A DNA stretch of 64,000 bases from positions 186,001 through 250,000 of the forward strand of contig NZ_SSMQ01000004.1 in NCBI RefSeq assembly GCF_005144585.1. The letters run 5' to 3'. This document shows positions 9,029 through 18,072 of the stretch, one piece after another. The position numbers were made by a program, and so were the translations under genes. Position 1 is the stretch's first letter, and every line of letters begins with the position of its first letter. The notes below the pieces were generated by a model. The model was not told the DNA's origin. It ran no database searches and saw nothing but the letters and a program-made list of their open reading frames with translations. Source of the DNA: Polyangium fumosum (GTDB lineage Bacteria > Myxococcota_A > Polyangia > Polyangiales > Polyangiaceae).

Positions 9029-10879
9029 TCACCCGCGCGATCGGCTCCGGGAGCCTTTCTTTCCTTCGCTGCGACCCTTTTGCGCGTCCGTCTTCTCGGT
9101 ACCGCGCGCTGCGTCGGAAGGACCCTTGTCCTTATCCTTGGTCGCGCTCGCGTTCGCGTGGGTCCCGGGATCGATGATGCGACGCTGCACCTCCTCGGCC
9201 TTGGCGCCCGCCTCACCTCCCTCGGCTGCGCCGAGATCGAGCGCACCGAGCACGCCGGGCTTGACGCGGAGCCTCAAAATGGATCCTGCGCGGAGTTTGT
9301 CCTCTTCGCCGAGGCGGTTTTCCCGCGCCACGTCTTCCACATCCATCGCGAATTGGCGCGCGACGCCGATGAGCGTGTCGCCCGGACCGACCTTGTAAAG
9401 CAACGTCTTGCGACCCTCGCGCTTCTTGCGCGGCCGGAACGGCTCCTCGTCGCCCTCGTCGTCGTCCGCCGCGGAGCCGACGCCCGCCTGCGCCGCCAGC
9501 TCCTCGACCGGATCCCGCAGCGCGCGCCGCTTCTTGTACGAAGGCAGGAGCGAGAGCAGGCTGTCGTTGTCGCGCGTCGCCGCGCGACGCCGCACGAAAT
9601 CACGGCCGCCGATGAGATCGACCGGATCGAGCACGGCCGCATCCTCGGTCACGATGGGCTCGGTCTGCAGGAGGATGGGCAGCATCGTGTGCGCGCGCGA
9701 CAGCGACTCGGGCGGCACGTTCACGAGGAAATCGCCCCGCCCCGGCGGCAGCCTGTCGCCGAGCAGATCCGGATTGAGCTGCCGCACCGTCTTCAGCGGC
9801 ACGCCCGCGGCCTTCGCCAGGGTCTTGAGCGACAAACCGGGCGGCGCCGCGATCTCGGCGGCGTCGACGGGACGCACGAGCTCGACCTGATCGAACCCGA
9901 ACCGCTCGAGGTTGTTCGCGACGAGCGCCGCTGCGGCGATCTTCGGGACGTACGACGCCGTCTCACTCGGCAGCGCTTCTTGCCGCGCGAGCTCGTTGAA
10001 GTCGGCCGTGCCGTACCGATCGATCCGATCGAGGAGCTGCTCGTAGCCCATGTTGTAGGCCGCGAGCGCGAGATCCCAGTTGCCGAAGCGCATGTAGAGG
10101 TCGCGCAGGTGGTGCGCGGCCGCGCGCGTCGCGAGCCTCGGGTTTTTCCTCTGGTCGACGTGCTTGTTCTGCTCGAGCCCGTATACCGCGCCCGTCGCCG
10201 GCATGAACTGCCAGAGACCCATCGCGCCCGCCGGCGACTTCACCCGCGCGTCGAACCCGCTCTCGATCATCGCGACCCAGATCAGATCCTCGGGCAAACG
10301 CCACTCGCGGAGCTCGCCCTGGATGAGGTCCTGATACCGGCCGCTGCGCTTCAGCCAGGTCTCGAACATCCCGCGGCCCCGATCGGTCCGCGTGAAGAAG
10401 CGGACGTACTTCAACGTGCGCCGCGTGATCGCCACCTTCAGATCCGGGAGCTGCATCCGCGACAGCGCTTCGGTGCCCGCCATGTCGAGATCGTCGACCT
10501 CGGCCCCCTCCCCCGCCGCCGCGTCCGAGTTGAGCCGCGGCGGCCGCGAGTACATCGGCCGATCGAGCGAGGACTGCTCGCCTCGCATCGCCTCCCGCAT
10601 CTCGACCTCGCGCAGCCTGCCGAGCTGCGAAGACTCCGGTCCGCCCATCCGCGCCGCCGTGACGCCGCCCCGCAGAGGCTCCCCTCGCAGAGGCGCCCGC
10701 GAAGGATCCACGACGAGCGGCGCCGTTGCGGCCTCGAGACGAGGCGCCCCCGACGTCGGCGCGACCGCCACCACGGCAGCCTGGACCGGCGCGAGCGCCG
10801 CGTCCGGCGCGCTCATCCCCACGCCGTACCCAAACGCAAGGGCCGAAACGAGGGGCGGAATCTTGTGGAGGAGACTCAT
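9029..10879 (-). CDS. MltD-like lytic transglycosylase with SLT and LysM domains, T6SS-linked
   Basis: This 616-residue protein is predicted to cut peptidoglycan between MurNAc and GlcNAc. A hydrophobic N-terminal segment (about 8-30) looks like a signal peptide or anchor. The SLT domain spans about 195-325, with the catalytic Glu206 in the AMIESGFD motif, the GAMGLWQFMP motif at 218-227 and an AAYNMGYE motif near 273-280. One LysM domain lies near 494-540 (YKVGPGDTLIGVARQF), then a disordered charged tail. The gene is the first of the leftward T6SS block and ends 35 bp before tssH. The inference is that it opens the cell wall for the TssJLM complex, as dedicated wall hydrolases do in other T6SSs. 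Confidence 0.9.
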   Translation of the reverse strand: MSLLHKIPPLVSALAFGYGVGMSAPDAALAPVQAAVVAVAPTSGAPRLEAATAPLVVDPSRAPLRGEPLRGGVTAARMGGPESSQLGRLREVEMREAMRGEQSSLDRPMYSRPPRLNSDAAAGEGAEVDDLDMAGTEALSRMQLPDLKVAITRRTLKYVRFFTRTDRGRGMFETWLKRSGRYQDLIQGELREWRLPEDLIWVAMIESGFDARVKSPAGAMGLWQFMPATGAVYGLEQNKHVDQRKNPRLATRAAAHHLRDLYMRFGNWDLALAAYNMGYEQLLDRIDRYGTADFNELARQEALPSETASYVPKIAAAALVANNLERFGFDQVELVRPVDAAEIAAPPGLSLKTLAKAAGVPLKTVRQLNPDLLGDRLPPGRGDFLVNVPPESLSRAHTMLPILLQTEPIVTEDAAVLDPVDLIGGRDFVRRRAATRDNDSLLSLLPSYKKRRALRDPVEELAAQAGVGSAADDDEGDEEPFRPRKKREGRKTLLYKVGPGDTLIGVARQFAMDVEDVARENRLGEEDKLRAGSILRLRVKPGVLGALDLGAAEGGEAGAKAEEVQRRIIDPGTHANASATKDKDKGPSDAARGTEKTDAQKGRSEGKKGSRSRSRG

Positions 10880-11057
10880 GTCGGTCAGGGTCGCATGATG
10901 TAGGCAAAGGTGTCAAAAAACCGGTTCGCCGCCCCGGGAGGCCCGCGAACGGCGCGACGCACCCGGCGGAGAGGGCGCCCGCGGGATCGGAAGAGGCTTC
11001 GTGGGATCGTCGCCCGCTACTTCTGGTCCCGGGACACTGTCTGCTAGTCTCGCACCC

Positions 11058-12368
11058 ATGCCGCTGGCGCTCGTGGCCCGGGTCATCGATACCCAGGCCA
11101 ATCAAAGCTTCGACGTTACATTCGAGCGCTTCCCCATCCGCATCGGCAGAAACCAGCTCAACGACCTGCACATCGATCGGCCGTACGTCTCGCAGTTCCA
11201 CCTGGCCATCGACGTCCGCGACCGGCAGATCATCGTCAAGGATCTCGGCTCGACGAACGGCACCGTCTTCGCGGGCCGGCGCCTCACGCGCGACACGCCG
11301 ACGGACGTCACGAGCACGCCGGAGCTGACGATCGGCCCGATCGTGATGCGGATGCAGCTCATCGACGCGGCGCCGAAGAAACGTGAAGCCCCGAAAGACG
11401 GGACCGTCCTCGACTTCGCCCAGGAGCAATCCGGCAACGCCGCCGCGTCGTGGAGGCAGCAGCAGAAGCCGATCACGCCCGGCGCCGAGGACGGCTACGT
11501 GCGGCAGGTCCAGCCCTACGTGGAGGCCTACCGCGCGGCCTGGGGCGGCGTCTACCGCGTGATCTACGATCACCTCCCGCGGCTCTCGCCCGAGGTGCGC
11601 CAGAACTACCTGAAGCGCATCGCGATGGAGCAGCCGACGATCGCGGCCGAACAGGACTTCCAGAAGCTCTCGCAGTACTACGGCGTCGATCCGCGCATGC
11701 TCGGCGAGCCGAGCCCCGCGCAGGCCGCGCACGCCGCGATGATCGAGCTCTCGCGCACGCTCGCGCCGGGCTCGAAGCCGATCGAGGACGTCGAGAGCGT
11801 GCTGACGTTCGGCCGCAAGCTCCGCGACGCGATGGAGGTCTTCCTCAAGTGCTTCGTGAGCCTGCGGAACGGCTACCAGGAGTTCGAGGCCGAGATGCTC
11901 GCGCGCGAGGTCACGCCGGACGAGAACGACCGCGTGGCCTCCGCGAAGGACGAGAAGGAGCTCGGCAACGTGCTGCTCGGCCCGCAGAGCGGCCCGGACG
12001 CGCCGCGGCAGCTCCAGGACATCTTCGTCGACGTGATGAGCCACCAGGTCGCGCTCATCAACGGCGTGATGGAAGGCGTGCGCTCGCTCCTCACAAAGCT
12101 CTCCCCGAAAACGATCGAGGAGGAGCTCGAGCGACGCGGCAAGCGGGGCGGGTTATTCTCGAACAAATTCGAAGCTCTCTGGAAGCTCTACGAGGTCGTC
12201 CACGGCGACTACGCTGGAGAACAGAAAGAGACCTTCCTGATTATTTTTGGCCCGCAGTTCTCGCGCGCGTACGCTGCGACCGCCGGGGATGACGAGAAAA
12301 CCACCGGTGACGCGGGTGCGAAGAACCGTAGCCGCTTCACCCTCTCGGCGAACCAGATCAAACGATGA
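11058..12368 (+). CDS. T6SS-associated FHA-domain protein (TagH/Fha-like)
   Basis: An N-terminal forkhead-associated domain (about residues 1-100) carries the phosphothreonine-binding pattern IGRNQLNDL near 29-37, the S-x-x-H segment SQFH, and STNGT. The C-terminal half is helical and ends with a segment (KLYEVVHGDYAG...FLIIFGPQFSRAYAA) that resembles the C-terminus of TagH-type T6SS FHA proteins. Such proteins switch T6SS assembly on when a Ser/Thr kinase phosphorylates a target. I chose the ATG at 11058 because it begins directly before the FHA fold; an in-frame start at 11001 would add 19 unlikely residues. The gene is divergent from the transglycosylase gene. No kinase or phosphatase gene is adjacent; the nearest kinase is at 34,416. 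Confidence 0.82.
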   Translation: MPLALVARVIDTQANQSFDVTFERFPIRIGRNQLNDLHIDRPYVSQFHLAIDVRDRQIIVKDLGSTNGTVFAGRRLTRDTPTDVTSTPELTIGPIVMRMQLIDAAPKKREAPKDGTVLDFAQEQSGNAAASWRQQQKPITPGAEDGYVRQVQPYVEAYRAAWGGVYRVIYDHLPRLSPEVRQNYLKRIAMEQPTIAAEQDFQKLSQYYGVDPRMLGEPSPAQAAHAAMIELSRTLAPGSKPIEDVESVLTFGRKLRDAMEVFLKCFVSLRNGYQEFEAEMLAREVTPDENDRVASAKDEKELGNVLLGPQSGPDAPRQLQDIFVDVMSHQVALINGVMEGVRSLLTKLSPKTIEEELERRGKRGGLFSNKFEALWKLYEVVHGDYAGEQKETFLIIFGPQFSRAYAATAGDDEKTTGDAGAKNRSRFTLSANQIKR

Positions 12369-12415
12369 GCCGCGCCCGCCACGGGCGGCGCGCGGATGAC
12401 GGAAGGCTCATCCGA

Positions 12416-13135
12416 ATGCGTATCAGGGAGATCGTTCTGGCCACGTTGGGCCTCGTCTCAGCCTCCTTCGCCTACTCCACGGAGGCATCCGCCCAGACCG
12501 TCCCGGCCATCGCCCCTCGCGATGAGACGTGGGGCACGGTGAGCCACGTCATGCTTGGCGTCGGCGCTGGCACGGTCTTTCTCATGCCGCGCGTGTACTA
12601 CAGCGACCCGGAGTCGACGGTCGGCTGGAAGGGACGCTGGCACTTCTCGATGTTTGCCCCGGCGATGACGATGGCCGCCGCGACGTTCCTCGTCGACGGC
12701 CCCATCCGCAACGCCCTCCAGTATCCGCGCCCCGGCTGCACCGTGGATCAGACGCTCGTCGCGAACACGGACTCGGGCTGCGAGACGTTCGGCGGGCCCT
12801 CGACGCACGCCTTCGCCTCGTGGGGCGCGACGGGCGTGGGCACGGGCATCTTCCTCGTGGACACGATCAAGTTCTCGAAGGGCCGCTTCAACGCGGGCTC
12901 GTTCATCGGGAACATCGGCGTCCCGCTCGTGGCCTCGATCCTCACCTCGGTCGGCCGCGGCGTCGAGTCGCCCGCCGTCGACGAGTTCGGCACGCAGACC
13001 CTGCCCTACGAGACCTCGAACCAGATCATCGCCGGCACGTTCGCGGGCTTCTTCACCGGCCTGCTCGTCGGTGGCGCGTACGCGCTCCTCCAGCGCCCCT
13101 CCTGCGGCTACGGCAACGCGATCTTCTGCTGGTGA
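12416..13135 (+). CDS. PAP2-like exported or membrane protein, degenerate third motif
   Basis: This protein of about 239 residues has a Sec signal peptide (MRIREIVLATLG to a cut near ASAQ) and several hydrophobic segments. It keeps two of the three PAP2 phosphatase motifs: R-x6-R-P at residues 98-106 and PSTH at 128-131 (usually PSGH). The third motif S-R-x5-H-x3-D is not intact; the expected His position near 187 is Ala. It may therefore be an inactive relative or act differently. An earlier in-frame ATG at 12365 overlaps the stop of the FHA gene as ATGA, which suggests translational coupling. I prefer the internal ATG at 12416 because the signal peptide begins there. A link to the T6SS envelope steps is inference. 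Confidence 0.6.
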   Translation: MRIREIVLATLGLVSASFAYSTEASAQTVPAIAPRDETWGTVSHVMLGVGAGTVFLMPRVYYSDPESTVGWKGRWHFSMFAPAMTMAAATFLVDGPIRNALQYPRPGCTVDQTLVANTDSGCETFGGPSTHAFASWGATGVGTGIFLVDTIKFSKGRFNAGSFIGNIGVPLVASILTSVGRGVESPAVDEFGTQTLPYETSNQIIAGTFAGFFTGLLVGGAYALLQRPSCGYGNAIFCW

Positions 13136-13142
13136 AAGAAGC

Positions 13143-13181
13143 AGGACGTTGGTGCTCCAACCTTCGGAGCACCAACGTCCT
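13143..13181 (+). terminator. Strong hairpin after the PAP2-like gene
   Basis: A perfect 16-bp stem (13143-13158 with 13166-13181) encloses a 7-nt loop, 8 bp after the stop codon. No T-run follows, so it is either a terminator working through the hairpin alone or an mRNA 3'-end stabiliser. Confidence 0.7.
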
Positions 13182-13264
13182 CGGCTTCGCCGCTACCCGA
13201 CCCAGCGAACCAGCGGCACCTACGCCGGGTAGTCCCGAACGAAGTGAAGCGGAGTGAGGGACGT

Positions 13265-13292
13265 AGGGTGCGGCCCATCGAGGCCGCACCCT
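13265..13292 (-). terminator. Hairpin after the lipoprotein gene at 13298
   Basis: A perfect 11-bp GC-rich stem (13265-13275 with 13282-13292) and a 6-nt loop lie 6 bp after the stop of the leftward lipoprotein gene, between converging genes. Confidence 0.6.
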
Positions 13293-13297
13293 CTTGA

Positions 13298-14245
13298 TCA
13301 GTCCTGGCCGACGACGCGCTCCCAGAGCGGATCGTTCGAGGAGAAGAGCGCGTCGCGCTCCACCTTGAGGAAACGCGAGAACTCGACCTTGCGGAGCGCG
13401 CGGTCGCTGTCCCGGTTCGGATCCTCGTAGTGGATGATGCTCACCTTCACCTGCTCGAGGAGCTGGATCCCGTTCGGCTTGTAGCTGACGTCCGTTCGAA
13501 GCTGATACCGCGCGTAGAGCCCGCGCTCGGTGACCGACGGGAGCACCTGCACGCGCTCGATGTCGACCTTCGCCGCCTCGATCAAACGACCGCGGCGCGC
13601 GAGGAACATGTGCGCTTGTTTGCGACAGTCGTCCGGATCGGGGCAACGCTTCGCCTCCGCCACGACGAGGTTGTCGTCGCCGAGACGAACCGGCGAGATC
13701 TGCGACTTCGCCGGCCCGCGGAAGCTGCCGATCGCGTAGATCTCGGCGCGATCGTCGACCGCGCGCGCAAGAAGGATCGGCCCGCCTTCGTCGCCGTTTT
13801 CGAACTTGAGCACGCGGTACCAGAGCGTGCGCAGGCCGTTCGGGCCGGAGCGGACGTCGACCTCCTCCACGTCGAGCTTGCGCGGCCAGCCCTTCTCCGA
13901 GATGCCCCCGCGGAGCGACTCGTTCGCGAAGGCGTAGTGGCCCGTGCAGTCGACGTCCGTCGGGTTCAACCCCTTGTCCGCGTTGAACCCGGGGAACGCG
14001 ATCTCGGCCCACTGATCGGGCTCGAGCGTGCGCACCACGGCCTTGCCGCGGCCCCCGCGCAGCGGGGAGAGCTTCTGCGTGCAAACCGCGATCGGCGTCT
14101 GCTCGCGGGTCCTGGCCTCGAGGTGCGGCTGCTCGGGCGCGGCGCCGCAGCCCATCGTGGAGGCGAGACCGATCGCCAGGGCGGCGAGGCTCCCGCGACG
14201 TGCCGTTTTCGCTTGGTTCCGGCGGTCTTGAAGAGACGGCTTCAC
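13298..14245 (-). CDS. Putative lipoprotein of unknown function inside the T6SS locus
   Basis: I do not recognise a family. The 315-residue product has a basic N-terminus, a hydrophobic stretch and a lipobox (LASTMGCGA) with Cys33, so lipidation in the periplasm or outer membrane is likely. The mature region is soluble and mixed alpha/beta, with several Cys residues (near 55, 100 and 201-208) that could form disulfides. It stands alone on the minus strand between the FHA/PAP2 pair and tssEFG, with its own hairpin terminator. Its position suggests a T6SS accessory role, but nothing in the sequence proves this. Confidence 0.75.
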   Translation of the reverse strand: MKPSLQDRRNQAKTARRGSLAALAIGLASTMGCGAAPEQPHLEARTREQTPIAVCTQKLSPLRGGRGKAVVRTLEPDQWAEIAFPGFNADKGLNPTDVDCTGHYAFANESLRGGISEKGWPRKLDVEEVDVRSGPNGLRTLWYRVLKFENGDEGGPILLARAVDDRAEIYAIGSFRGPAKSQISPVRLGDDNLVVAEAKRCPDPDDCRKQAHMFLARRGRLIEAAKVDIERVQVLPSVTERGLYARYQLRTDVSYKPNGIQLLEQVKVSIIHYEDPNRDSDRALRKVEFSRFLKVERDALFSSNDPLWERVVGQD

Positions 14246-14453
14246 GCCTCATTTCGTATCACGCAAGGCGCCTGCCACGAAAATTCCCTGTGGCCCTCCC
14301 TCGCACGATCCGTCGCCCCGAACTCCGACAACGCCCCCGCATGCGGACGACGGGTGACCTTTGATACAATGCGGGCGATCCCCTGCGAGACGGGAGAGCG
14401 CGGCCGGGGTTTGGGGGCTTCTGGTCGAGCGGGGCGAGGGGTAGAATGCTCCC

Positions 14454-14870
14454 ATGGCTGCCTCCCTGCTCACGCGCATCGCCCATGCGGCCAACCCGCA
14501 CTCGATGGAGAGGCATACGTGGAAGGATCAGGATCTCGAGCAGGCGGTGATCACGCACCTCGCGCGGATGCTGAACACGCGGCAGGGCAGCTCGCTCACC
14601 TGCCCCGATTATGGGCTGATCGAGGTGTCGGAGATGCTGCACGATTTCCCCGACGCGGTCGGGATTGTGCAGCGCGCCATCAAGAACAGCATTCAGCAGT
14701 ACGAGCCGCGCCTGAAGAACGTGCAGGTCCGGCACATCAAGAACGAGGTCATGGGGACCATGTACCTCGAGTTCGAGATCACGGGGCAGCTCCATTACCC
14801 GGACGGACGCCGTTCGGGGCTGCGGTTCAGCACCTCGGTGGATCAGAGCGGCAACGTCAAGGTCGGTTGA
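14454..14870 (+). CDS. tssE: Type VI secretion baseplate subunit TssE
   Basis: This 138-residue protein belongs to the gp25-like family that starts sheath polymerisation on the baseplate. It shows the family pattern of an early leader, a segment LARMLNTRQGSSLTCPDYGL near 36-55, and the conserved YEPRLKNV motif near 83-90. Its size fits TssE (about 130-170 residues). It opens the rightward tssEFG block and is followed by tssF after 80 bp. A purine-rich GAGGGG stretch precedes the ATG. Confidence 0.93.
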   Translation: MAASLLTRIAHAANPHSMERHTWKDQDLEQAVITHLARMLNTRQGSSLTCPDYGLIEVSEMLHDFPDAVGIVQRAIKNSIQQYEPRLKNVQVRHIKNEVMGTMYLEFEITGQLHYPDGRRSGLRFSTSVDQSGNVKVG

Positions 14871-14950
14871 TCGGTTCGCGGAAGCGCGGACCTCTTCACG
14901 ATCGTTGACACTGCCTCTCTGGAACGGTCGACTGTTCGGCGTCGGGCCTC

Positions 14951-16720
14951 ATGTTCAACAAGTACTACCAGGACGAGCTTTCCTACCTGCGCGAGCTCGG
15001 GCGCGAGTTCGCGCAGGCGTACCCCGCGATCGCGCCGATGCTCGCGGAGCGCGGGGCAGATCCGGACGTCGAGCGGCTGCTCGAAGGCGTCGCGTTCCTC
15101 ACGGGGAAGATCCGGCAAAAGCTCGATGATGAGCTGCCCGAGGTCATCCACTCGGTCGCGTCGCTGCTCTTCCCGCACTACCTGCGGCAGATCCCGGCGA
15201 CGTCGATCGTGGAGTTCACGCCGCTGCCGAACGTGGTGCGCGAGAAGCTCATCGTCGCGCGGCACGCCGAGGTCGGCTCGGTGCCCGTCGACGGCGTTTC
15301 GTGCCGGTTCCGCACCACGCAAGACGTGGAGCTCTTGCCGCTCACGGTGGAGGACGTGCGCGTCGAGACCGGCGCGCAGCTCGCGCAGTCGCTCCGGATC
15401 GAGGTGAAGGTGACGGGCGGCGCGGCGCTCGCGGCGCTCGCGCTCTCGAAGATCCGCTTCTACATCCACGGCGAGCGGAGGCTCCAGGACGACGTCCGCG
15501 TCTGGCTCGGCGCGCACGTCGACTCCATCGCGCTCTGCGCGGTCGACGGCGCGGGCCGCGACACGACGCTCGCGACCTTGCCCGCGCGCAACGTAAAACT
15601 CGTCGGGTTCGAAGAGGACGAGGCGCTGATCCCCTACCCGCCCACGGTCTACGGGGGCTTCCGGCTCTTGCAGGAGTACTTCACGCTCCCGCAGAAGTTC
15701 GCGTTCTTCGAGATCCAGGGACTCGAAGCGATGCCGGCGGACAAACTCTCCGACCGGTTCGCGATCCTGATCCAGTTCAAGGACGGGTTGCCCGCGGGGA
15801 CACGCCTCTCGAAAGAGAACTTCCGGCTCTTCTGCTCGCCGGTCGTGAACCTCTTCGAGCACTCGAGTGATCCCATCAAGCCCGATCCAAGCAAGTACGA
15901 GTACCTCGCGCGCCCCGCCGGCTCGACGCCCGTCGCGTACGAGCTCTACAGCATCGAGAGCGTGATCGGCATCGCGCGGCGCACGAGCCAGCGCGTGAAG
16001 ATCCCGCCGTTCTTCTCGTTCGAGCACGAGCTCGATCCGGAAGCATCGGCGCGCGGCGTCTTCTACCAGACGCACATCAAGCCCGCGTCGATCGGCGACG
16101 GCGTCGACATCTACGTCTCGTTCGGCTCGGCGCAGGATGGCGCGTCGATCCCGGAGTTCGACGTCATCAGCATCGAGGCGACGTGCACGAACCGGCGTTT
16201 GCCCGCGCAGCTCAAGGTCGGCGATCTGCGTGTGCCGACGGCGACGTCGCCCGCGGTCGCGAGCTTCACGAACGTCACGGGCGTGACCGCGCCCTTGCCT
16301 CCGCCGATGGGCCGCGAGCTGCAGTGGCGCGTGCTCTCGCACATGGCGATGAGTTATCGATCGATCACGGAGCTCGACGTGTTGCGATCGGTCCTCGAAA
16401 TCTACAACTTCCCCGCGCTCATCGATCGTCAGGCGGCGCGGGCAAACCAGCTCCGCATGCAGGCGATCAAGTCGATCCGCGTCCGCCCCACGGATCGGCT
16501 TTACCGCGGCGCGCCCGTGCGCGGCGTGGCGACGGAGGTCGAGCTCGACGAAGGGGGCTTCGCGGGTGAAGGCGAGATGTATCTCTTCGCGAGCATCCTG
16601 AACGAGATGCTCGCGGCGTACGTCTCGCTCAACTCCTTCACGCAGCTCAGCGTCACCGGCACCAATACGCGCGTGGTTTATCGATGGGAGCCGAAGAGCG
16701 GCAGCCTCAACCTGATCTGA
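14951..16720 (+). CDS. tssF: Type VI secretion baseplate subunit TssF
   Basis: This 589-residue protein fits TssF/VasA/ImpG in length. It begins with the typical FNKYYQDELSYLRELGREFA leader, then a PAIAPMLAERGADPDVERLL stretch that is highly characteristic of the family. A segment LLFPHYLRQIPA lies near residues 72-83. TssF, with two copies of TssG, forms the wedge that surrounds the VgrG hub. Its end overlaps the start of tssG by 37 bp, so the two are translated together. Confidence 0.95.
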   Translation: MFNKYYQDELSYLRELGREFAQAYPAIAPMLAERGADPDVERLLEGVAFLTGKIRQKLDDELPEVIHSVASLLFPHYLRQIPATSIVEFTPLPNVVREKLIVARHAEVGSVPVDGVSCRFRTTQDVELLPLTVEDVRVETGAQLAQSLRIEVKVTGGAALAALALSKIRFYIHGERRLQDDVRVWLGAHVDSIALCAVDGAGRDTTLATLPARNVKLVGFEEDEALIPYPPTVYGGFRLLQEYFTLPQKFAFFEIQGLEAMPADKLSDRFAILIQFKDGLPAGTRLSKENFRLFCSPVVNLFEHSSDPIKPDPSKYEYLARPAGSTPVAYELYSIESVIGIARRTSQRVKIPPFFSFEHELDPEASARGVFYQTHIKPASIGDGVDIYVSFGSAQDGASIPEFDVISIEATCTNRRLPAQLKVGDLRVPTATSPAVASFTNVTGVTAPLPPPMGRELQWRVLSHMAMSYRSITELDVLRSVLEIYNFPALIDRQAARANQLRMQAIKSIRVRPTDRLYRGAPVRGVATEVELDEGGFAGEGEMYLFASILNEMLAAYVSLNSFTQLSVTGTNTRVVYRWEPKSGSLNLI

Positions 16721-17853
16721 GCGGCGGGCCGAACCCCGACGCCGCGTTCGCGCCGTCGCTCGATCCCGAGCGGCAGGCGAAGGCGATGATCTCGGCCAAG
16801 ATGGCCGAACTCGAGCACAGCGCGCGGCGCTACTCGTTTTTCCGGCTCGTCTACATCCTCGAGCGCCTCTTCCCGGGCAGCGCGCCCGTCGGCCAGCTCG
16901 GGCCCGTGGCGACGGAGCGCATCCGCCTGCGCGGGGACACGAGCCTGATCTTCGCTTCGACGGACGTGAGCGAGCTCAAGTCCACGAAGTACCCCGACGA
17001 GATCGATCGCGCGCGCATCACGGCGGGCTTCATGGGCCTCTACGGCTCGGTCTCGCCGCTGCCGACGTACTACGTCGAGGAGCTCGCGCAGGACGACTAC
17101 CAGGGCGGTCCGCAGCCGAAGCGCGAGTTCCTCGACGTCTTCAACCATCGCCTGCTCTCGCTGTTTTACCGGGCGTTCACGAAGTACCGGCACTCGGTCG
17201 GCTACCGGAAGAAGGGCGACGATCCCTTCACGCGGCGCCTGCTCTGCGCGGCGGGCATCGATGGATTCCGCGAGCACAAGAGCCCGCTGCACCGGTTCCT
17301 CTACCTGCGTTACGCGCCCCTGCTCGCGACGAAGTCCCGAAGCGCGCGCGGGCTCGAGGTCGTGCTGAAGGACATCTTCGGCAGCATGGGCGTGGACATC
17401 GAGCAGTTCGTCGGACACTGGACGCTGCTCGAGAAGCCGCTGCGCAACAAGATGGGCGTGGCGAACCATCAGCTCGGCGAGAGCCTGACCATCGGCCGAT
17501 GGGTCTACGACGGGACGGGGCGCTTCAAGATCAAGCTCGGGCCGCTGAAGTACGACGAGTACATCTCGTTCTTGCCGGGCGGCTCGAACCGCGCGGTGCT
17601 CAAGGCGGCGGTCGACACGCTGACGCGCGGCGCGTGTGACGCGATGCTGGAGCTGCACGTGGCGACGGAGGACGCGCCGCGCTTCCAGCTCGCGTCCCCG
17701 CGCGCATCCACGCTCGCGCGCACGACGTGGCTCGGCGGCCCCGTGGGGCAGAACTTCGTGATCGAAGTCCCCCTCAACGACAAACCGCAGCGCACGGGCC
17801 AGGGCGACGAAGAAGAAGAAGAGCGTCTCGACCCGCCGCCTCTTCCCTACTAG
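16684..17853 (+). CDS. tssG: Type VI secretion baseplate subunit TssG
   Basis: This 389-residue baseplate wedge protein shows the TssG/ImpH pattern YSFFRLVYILERLFPG near residues 50-65. Further family signs are a GFMGLYGSVSPLPTYYVEE segment near 116-134, FLDVFNHRLLSLFYRA near 151-166 and a central QFVGHWTLLE region. A proline/acidic tail ends the protein. It overlaps tssF by 37 bp and is followed directly by a hairpin terminator that includes its stop codon. Confidence 0.94.
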   Translation: MGAEERQPQPDLSGGPNPDAAFAPSLDPERQAKAMISAKMAELEHSARRYSFFRLVYILERLFPGSAPVGQLGPVATERIRLRGDTSLIFASTDVSELKSTKYPDEIDRARITAGFMGLYGSVSPLPTYYVEELAQDDYQGGPQPKREFLDVFNHRLLSLFYRAFTKYRHSVGYRKKGDDPFTRRLLCAAGIDGFREHKSPLHRFLYLRYAPLLATKSRSARGLEVVLKDIFGSMGVDIEQFVGHWTLLEKPLRNKMGVANHQLGESLTIGRWVYDGTGRFKIKLGPLKYDEYISFLPGGSNRAVLKAAVDTLTRGACDAMLELHVATEDAPRFQLASPRASTLARTTWLGGPVGQNFVIEVPLNDKPQRTGQGDEEEEERLDPPPLPY

Positions 17854-17899
17854 GGGGGCTCCGGTCGGACTGCTTCGCAGTCCTTCCTCTGCCCCCCTA
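17851..17899 (+). terminator. Nested hairpin terminator after tssG
   Basis: An outer stem TAGGGGGGC / GCCCCCCTA encloses an inner 7-bp hairpin GGACTGC-TTC-GCAGTCC (17867-17883). The structure starts at the tssG stop codon and should end the tssEFG transcript. Confidence 0.65.
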
Positions 17900-18056
17900 A
17901 CCCCCCGCTGGGTTCGGCATGAAAGCTTCGAGCCCGAACCCCCCGCTGGGTTCGGGCGGAAAGCTCTTCCGGATCGGCGCTCTTGCCCCCTCTCCCGCGA
18001 GGGAACGCGGAAAGCTTCGAGCGCTCCTGCCCCCTCCCGCGAGGGAGAGGGGGATG
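17899..18056. repeat. Short direct repeats and C-rich inverted repeats between converging genes
   Basis: The motif CCCCCCGCTGGGTTCGG occurs twice (from about 17900 and 17939), each followed by a GAAAGCT-like segment. The motif CCC(T)CCCGCGAGGG then occurs twice, at about 17990 and 18034. The region holds no gene that I can support. Confidence 0.55.
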
Positions 18057-18072
18057 GGGGTGAGGGCGTCTC

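Noticed and set aside
6453-9398. A 981-codon plus-strand frame
   Set aside because: It is antisense to tssH, has no domain pattern and is rich in Arg, Val and Leu from third-position GC bias.
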